Positions 58,508-64,000 of a DNA stretch of 64,000 nucleotides are shown here, in pieces (within the stretch, counting starts at the first letter, position 1; the number at the start of each line of letters is the position of its first letter). The notes under the pieces are model-generated. The model was given only the letters and a program-made list of their open reading frames with translations. It ran no database searches and had not been told where the DNA came from. This DNA is from Excoecaria cochinchinensis (taxonomy: Eukaryota; Streptophyta; Magnoliopsida; Malpighiales; Euphorbiaceae): positions 2,356,001 to 2,420,000 of the forward strand of contig CANTUQ010000076.1 in assembly GCA_947683425.1 (NCBI GenBank). The letters are read 5' to 3'. The position numbers and the translations under genes were made by a program.

Positions 58508-59610
58508 TGTAGACACCGGGTCCTGAGTCCGCCATAAAACGAAAACGGTGATTTTTGATCCTTGATTATTCCCTCCAAAAAAAATAAAAAAAATTAATAA
58601 TATAAAAAATATATATATAAATATGTGTGTGTGAAATTAAGTAATTAATTAGTTGATATTGTCAGTTAATTAAGTGGTTAATATTATTGTGTTAATTAAA
58701 ATGCATGTAAAATTAAAGTGTAATGTTTAATTAATTAGATAAATTATATATATAATATATATATAGATTAATTATATTAATATATAATATTTAATTATTG
58801 TAATGTTTAATTAATTAAATATATTAATGTGTGATGTGTAATGTGTGATTGATATATAATGTTTGATTAATTAATTAATGTATGTGTTATTTGAATTAAG
58901 TTAAATTAATTAAAATTAAGAAAAGAAGAAAATGAGGGAATTAATGAGGAAATTACTTGGATGCCCTTAACCCTAATTTGAGGGTGTATAAAAAGAAAAG
59001 AATGAGAAAAGAGAGGGGGGTCGGCAGATCAAAGAGAGAAGAGCAAGAAAAGAAAAGAAAAAAAGAAAGAGAAGAGAGAAAGAAAAAGAAAAGAAAAGAA
59101 GAAGAGAGGAGCAGGGACCAGCAAACAGGGACGTCGGAGAGAGAAGAGAAAGAAGAAAGAAAAGGGGGAGGAAGAGTCGCCTCCGCCGGCCAGATCCGGC
59201 AACCGATCGCCGCACGTGCCCCGCCGCCGTGGAGAGGAGGTCTGGGCGATTCAGGCGACGCCAACCGTGCCCCCATCGGATTCCGGTAGCCGGCGCGTGA
59301 GGGAGAAGAGCCCGGACCGTTGCAGCGCGTTTTCCCGGCGACGGCGGCTTCCGATCGGCGCGTGGACACCGCCGGCAGGTTCCTCGGGCGCCGATCTTCC
59401 TTCCGGTGCCGCCAGTGTCTCCAACGGCCGCTCCGGCGACCTAAATCCGGTAAGCCCATTATTTATTTATTTATTTTAATATATTATTAATTAATATTAA
59501 TTAATATTATTATTTATTTATTTATTATTATTATTATTAATATTTATTTAATTTCTGAATTATTAATATTATTATTATTATTATTATTATATTTATTTAC
59601 TTAATTTCTG

Positions 59611-59688
<78 letters not shown>

Positions 59689-59844
59689 TTATTTGATTTT
59701 TGTTATTATTGTTATTATTATTATTATTATTATTATTTAATTTCTGTTTTTATTATATTTATTTATTTAATTTCTGTTATTATTATTATTATTATCATTA
59801 TAATATTATTATTATATTTAATCATTATTCTGATTTATTATTAA

Positions 59845-59875
<31 letters not shown>

Positions 59876-60857
59876 TATTATTGTTATTATTTATATTTAT
59901 TTAATATTATTATGTTAATATTATTATTATTATTATTATTATCATTGATATTATTATTATTATTGTCTAATTTGTGTTAATTTTATGTTGATGTTGTTAT
60001 TTAATTGATTTGTGATTATTTAATTTTATGTTTTATTATTATCATCATTATTGATTATTGTTAGAATTTAGTTATTTATTTATGTATTCATTTATTTATT
60101 TATTTAGAAATATGTAATTATTATTGTATGTATTTGTGGTCTGTAATAATAAAATGATTTTCGACCGCTATTAAAAAGAACCACCACACAAATGTTTCCC
60201 GCTAAAAAGAATGTTTGCTAAATAAAATTGGACCAATGTCCTATTTTACCCAATAAAATTATCACATGAAAATGGTTTTCCATAATAAACACATGCGGGG
60301 ACCAAAGTCCTCAAAATAAATGAATAGCCCGTTTTATGCATGTATAGTACATTTATAAATGGGAGTTGTATTCCGCTCCCAAATATTATTGTAAATTTAT
60401 TTTACGTTTTAATGCTATTTTATTTTATGCTCTTGAATGAATAAATTGTGCTTTAACCAAACTTGCATTGTGTGGAGAGAGAGCGAACTAATAAATTCAA
60501 AACTCAATTGTAAACTTAAGCAAGGTACGAATAAATGAGAAGTCCCGAACCCTGCTCTGGTCTTTGGGCTCAAGAGGCTAGAGGTTATCCTCCAAGACAC
60601 CTCTTGTGTCACGAGACTTAGACGTTAATCCTAGGCCTCATGGCCCAATATGGATAAAATGCGCAAGTCTTAGGCTCTCCGAGGCGAGAGAAACTTTCCC
60701 AATGTTCTATTGGGTGGCGACTCCATGAAACCTCTTTGTTGCCCAACATAGACGCACTTGCGATTTATCGCAAGCTGTTGACGGACCCGTAATTGCCCCG
60801 ATCGCCCACGTGCGGGCGGTCCGAACGGGCGGCCGCGGGGACCCGGCGCGCGTCACA
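58508..60857 (+). repeat. C 3' LTR
   Basis: 2350 bp. It differs from the 5' LTR by a longer (TTA)n run (about 59612-59683), an 11-bp deletion at 59440 between two CTCCGGCGA copies, and a few transitions. U5 PBS-like word at 60715-60725. Confidence 0.95.
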
Positions 60858-60862
60858 AGTAG

Positions 60863-62608
60863 TCTATATAATTTAAGTATATAGAGAATTCAATGGGTAG
60901 TAACAACAAGTTGTTACATATGAATAAGAGCTATGACATAGTAGGTAAATAAATACACATTGTTGTTCAACAAAGTATCATCCAACTTTCCACAAACAGT
61001 ACTGTAAATTATTCCCCACTCTCCCAGTCAACTTTAATCATAATAATGTGAGAATCCAAAATAAAGGTGAGCAACATTACCTAGTCAATCTTGTCATCCG
61101 AAGGTTCACATATCCAGTTTGCCCTCCAAATTATTGACTGGCAAAGAAGGCGTTCCGTTTCCCAGCCCAAAGAACTCAACTGCCAGATTTTGCAAATGTA
61201 AAAGTAGAAAAGAAGAACGAAATGCACATCAGTTGAATTGAAATTGTACAAAAAACTTGTAATGCCAAATATTAACAAGAGTTTGCTTTATTTTTTGGCC
61301 GATTTCAGCATACTCCTTATCTTATACATTTGCATTTGAGAAGAGATCAGACTTGTGGCAAGATCAGAAGTGCACTGAACTCTTGAAGATACTAGAGCAA
61401 ATATAATCAAATAGCAACACAAAAAGGCAGCATTTAAGTTGCAATTAAGGTTCACAACAAGTTGCAAGGTTTTTGCTTTGGTAATTAAATGAAACATGTT
61501 CTGCAATTATGATCATATTTTTCCATATGTCGAGTAAGATGATTTTAGTCGATAATTATATATTCAATAAAGTGGGGGGATTTTAAAAATGAGGTTGCAA
61601 TTGGGGGATTTTAAAAATGAGGTTGCAATCTCTAATTGAATGATGTTAAAATGCATAACCAGTACCTGTAGACTACATCCATAACCAAGTTCATCTTAGG
61701 CCATTTTACATTTTATGGGCGAAAGAAAAGTTTAAAACAGATCACATATGATAAGAACTTCCCCCAATTCAATAAGATGTGGCTGAACCAAATGTGTTCA
61801 TCTATTAAGCAGGCTATTATTCTCAACTAGATCTCGCAGATCCTATGAATAGGGTTTCCAGGATAAGAACGATTGGGAACAAAGATGGCAATCTCAGCTT
61901 GCTGAATTGATCAGAAGAAGTAATGTTAAAGATTTTGAGAATCTAACATGAGGAGCTAGAATGCGTAATACCCAAAGAAGCTACGCCAATTAGCATACTC
62001 ATTATTAAATAGTAAATAATTATTCCATAGATTATTATTATAATTAGATGAGCAAAATTTGGCATTGTATCAACTAAAACAGAACATATGACTTCAAATC
62101 AATGAAATTAACAAAGCAGATTCATAAGACAAACAAAACATAAATTGTCAAAGCCATTCAAAACTACCAATGCCCTCTAATAATGTTCAAATATCAACTA
62201 ATTGAACATATACAACTTTACAGAGTCATCAGACAAATTGATAAGCATTAGTGCAGCTGCAAAGAAGAAGATAATTACAAAGAGGAAGAATTGAATAGAG
62301 GTGATGAAAATTCTAAATCATGAACACCATAAAAATCTAAAAGTACCCAAAACAAAAGAGCAACAAATTCGAGATCTGAAAAACCAAACCATCAAATAGA
62401 TATCAGAAAAACCAAAATCGACAAAAAAAAAAAGAAAAGAGACAAGATTCATCTTCTCACAAGACTGAAATCAAAACCAAAAAAGAAAAGTCTGGACAGA
62501 ATTGATGGGTTACTCACTGTTAAAAAGAAAGGAGAGAGCTTAGTCCTCGATCGGCAGCAATGGTGATTCCGATGGTGGTGAGACTGGCGATGGTGAAGTG
62601 AAACTAGC
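60863..62608 (-). other. Unassigned low-copy-looking DNA, possible exons of an unknown gene
   Basis: Right flank of C. On the minus strand two segments look exon-like: 61330-61380 (CTSDLATSLISSQMQMYKI preceded by a TTCAG acceptor-like site) and 61080-61190 (one frame gives VEFFGLGNGTPSLPVNNLEG, followed by a GTAATG donor-like site). I do not recognise either. The Myb/SANT-like pseudogene upstream region would also fall here. A direct repeat TGGGGGATTTTAAAAATGAG occurs twice near 61573-61622. Confidence 0.3.
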
Positions 62609-64000
62609 TGTAGACACCGGATCTCGAGGCAGTCTAAGATTAGAATTAACCAATGATGAAAATAAAGACCAATTCATAGGCAAAAAAATAAGGATTGATC
62701 GTCTCCTCCTCAAATCCTTTTGTCTGTCTCAAAACACTTTTAAAATGTTTATTTTTATTTTTTATTTTCATTTTCATTTCTACTTTTATCTTTATTTTTA
62801 TTTTTATTTTTTATTTTCATTTTTTGAAAAAAAAAATGAAAAAAAAAATTTCGGCAGCGTGCGAAGCTAGCCACGTGTAGCCTGCGCGTGCACGAGGCTT
62901 GCGCGTGGCCTCGCTCTGCTGGCCGCCACAATCTCTCTAATTTCGGCCAAAAATCGATATTTTGACATTTTTTGGGTAAAAAATGATTTTTTTTATGGCA
63001 TTTTTGAGATTTTGTTGAATTTTGACAAAGGTTGGTCAAATTTTGTGGGTGTCAAAGTCAAAAAAATAAAAAAAATAATAAAAATATGAATTGTAAAAAT
63101 ATGACTTTGGGGATTTAATTTCGAAATATTGGGTTTTTTGTTTGAAATTTTGGAGAGTTTGTCTTTGAAAAAAAAGGAAGGAGAACTTTAGTTGTGGGAA
63201 AAATGGAGCTAGAAGAAAATAAAATGGGAGGATTTTCATTGAGAAAGGGGGATTGATTTTTTTTGGTTAAGGAATTTTTCTAATAGGATTGATTTTTTCA
63301 AGAAGGGATTTTTGAAAAAAAAAAGAGAGAAGAATTTTTAGAGAGAAAAAAATGTGTTCTTGAAAGAAAAAATAATACAACTCATTTTCTTTAGAGATCA
63401 AAAATTTTCTTCTTGGAATTTCTTTCTGTTTTTTCTTAAATCAAAAATTCTCTTCTTTGATTTTTTTCATTTCTTTTCTTAGATCTAAAATTTTTCTTCT
63501 TTGATTTTATTTTAATTTTTCATAGATTTAAAAATATTTGTTAAGATTATATTAACTTGAGAAAGGAAAATTAATTTCCTTAATTTGGGTTTTTCTCATC
63601 AAATTAAAACAACAAATACAAAAAAAAATTACTTTTAATTTTCGTGTTCTTGAGTTTTTTTTGCGACAAAAACTTAAGATTTTCTTGAATGTTTTGAGTT
63701 TATTCTTAAATCTTGATAAGGAGAATAGATCGAGACATCTTGCTTACATATTTACCATACTTTGCATGATTTTTAATTATCATTTTTTATGTGTGATGTT
63801 CGTATATTAAATCAATGTATTTAATTTAACTTATTTTATATTCTATTTGTATATTAATTTTATACTAGATCTAATTTATTTTTATTTTAATTAATTTTAG
63901 AATTATTGCTAATATTTTTTTATTGTTGTTTTTTATTGGGGTTAAAAATGTCATGCTCATTTGTTTGAGCATTTTTTGTGACCAAATGAGGGGGTCACGA
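62609..64000 (+). repeat. Partial LTR of another Ogre-type element, running off the window
   Basis: Starts TGTAGACACCGGATCTCGAG with the same terminal word as A, B and C and with the R1-like block AACCAATGATGAAAATAAAG. It has the short GC-rich island (62853-62935) at the usual distance of about 250-320 bp, then A/T-rich purine tracts. The end of the LTR and any interior lie beyond 64000, so it could be a solo LTR or a full element. Confidence 0.75.

Larger units (their letters stand above)
50630..60857 (+). mobile_element. C: complete, young, gag-only Ogre-type gypsy element
   Basis: 10228 bp with perfect target duplication AGTAG (50625-50629, 60858-60862). LTRs 50630-52927 and 58508-60857 run TGTAGACACC to GCGCGTCACA and differ by only about eight substitutions, one 11-bp deletion and microsatellite length (by eye). 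PBS, leader, an intact gag and polypurine tract are present. RT, RNase H and integrase are absent; only a short pol-linker trace follows gag. It is related to A (shared U5 end and 3' UTR repeat). Fits the known TR-GAG type of non-autonomous element. Confidence 0.95.

Noticed and set aside
61081..61506. Two short ORFs as protein-coding genes
   Set aside because: Too short and unrecognised; kept only as possible exon traces in the unassigned region.
1..64000. tRNA, rRNA or other structured RNA genes
   Set aside because: None was recognised; the tRNA-like words are the PBS and its U5 echo.

Overview
The window looks like a flowering-plant (probably eudicot) nuclear chromosome segment made almost entirely of transposable elements. 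I see no intact cellular gene. Evidence: plant-type Ty3/gypsy retrotransposons of the Tat/Ogre type (two RNase H domains, polypurine tract next to TGTAGACACC ends, PBS TGGCGACTCCACTGGGGA), a CACTA transposon with CACTACAAGAAAA ends, a hAT element with 8-bp target duplication, a Mutator-like foldback MITE, and two decayed plant gene fragments (tonoplast monosaccharide transporter type and Myb/SANT-like).

Layout. Positions 1 to about 43383 form one nested block. The outermost and oldest element, here called Z, is a decayed Tat-lineage gypsy on the minus strand. Its antisense coiled-coil ORF lies at 1-876 and its integrase C-terminus at 1397-1668. Its integrase, two RNase H domains and RT end lie at 18103-20225, its gag N-terminus, leader and promoter at 38549-39494, and its LTR start near 43232-43383. 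Into Z went R1 (1669-18102, minus, TSD GGCGA/GGCGG, itself carrying a CACTA at 11448-14574). A (minus, 20226-27778, the best preserved pol) and B (minus, 27779-38548, a gag-bearing derivative) also went into Z. A lacks its 5' part and B lacks its 3' LTR. The A/B junction at about 27779 is best explained by a deletion that removed the middle of Z between them. Two solo LTRs of one Tekay-like family lie inside this block: 28071-32173 (minus, TSD TGGAT) and 39495-43231 (plus, TSD AGACG).

From 43384 to 50629 the DNA is lower-copy. It holds a hAT element (43791-46272), a lone CACTA end (46594), a sugar-transporter pseudogene (46970-47501), a palindromic MITE (48750-49127) and a Myb/SANT-like pseudogene (49604-50600). 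The latter is broken by element C (50630-60857, plus, TSD AGTAG), a complete, very young, gag-only relative of A with nearly identical LTRs. After C come 1.7 kb of unassigned DNA and the start of a further LTR of the same superfamily (62609 to the window end).

How the parts relate. A and C belong to one family (shared U5 and shared 3' UTR tandem-repeat core). A-type copies carry the RT, RNase H and integrase that gag-only C would need for movement. R1 and B share an unusual inverted RT fragment, so they descend from one rearranged ancestor. All coordinates and homologies were read by eye; no alignments or database searches were run.
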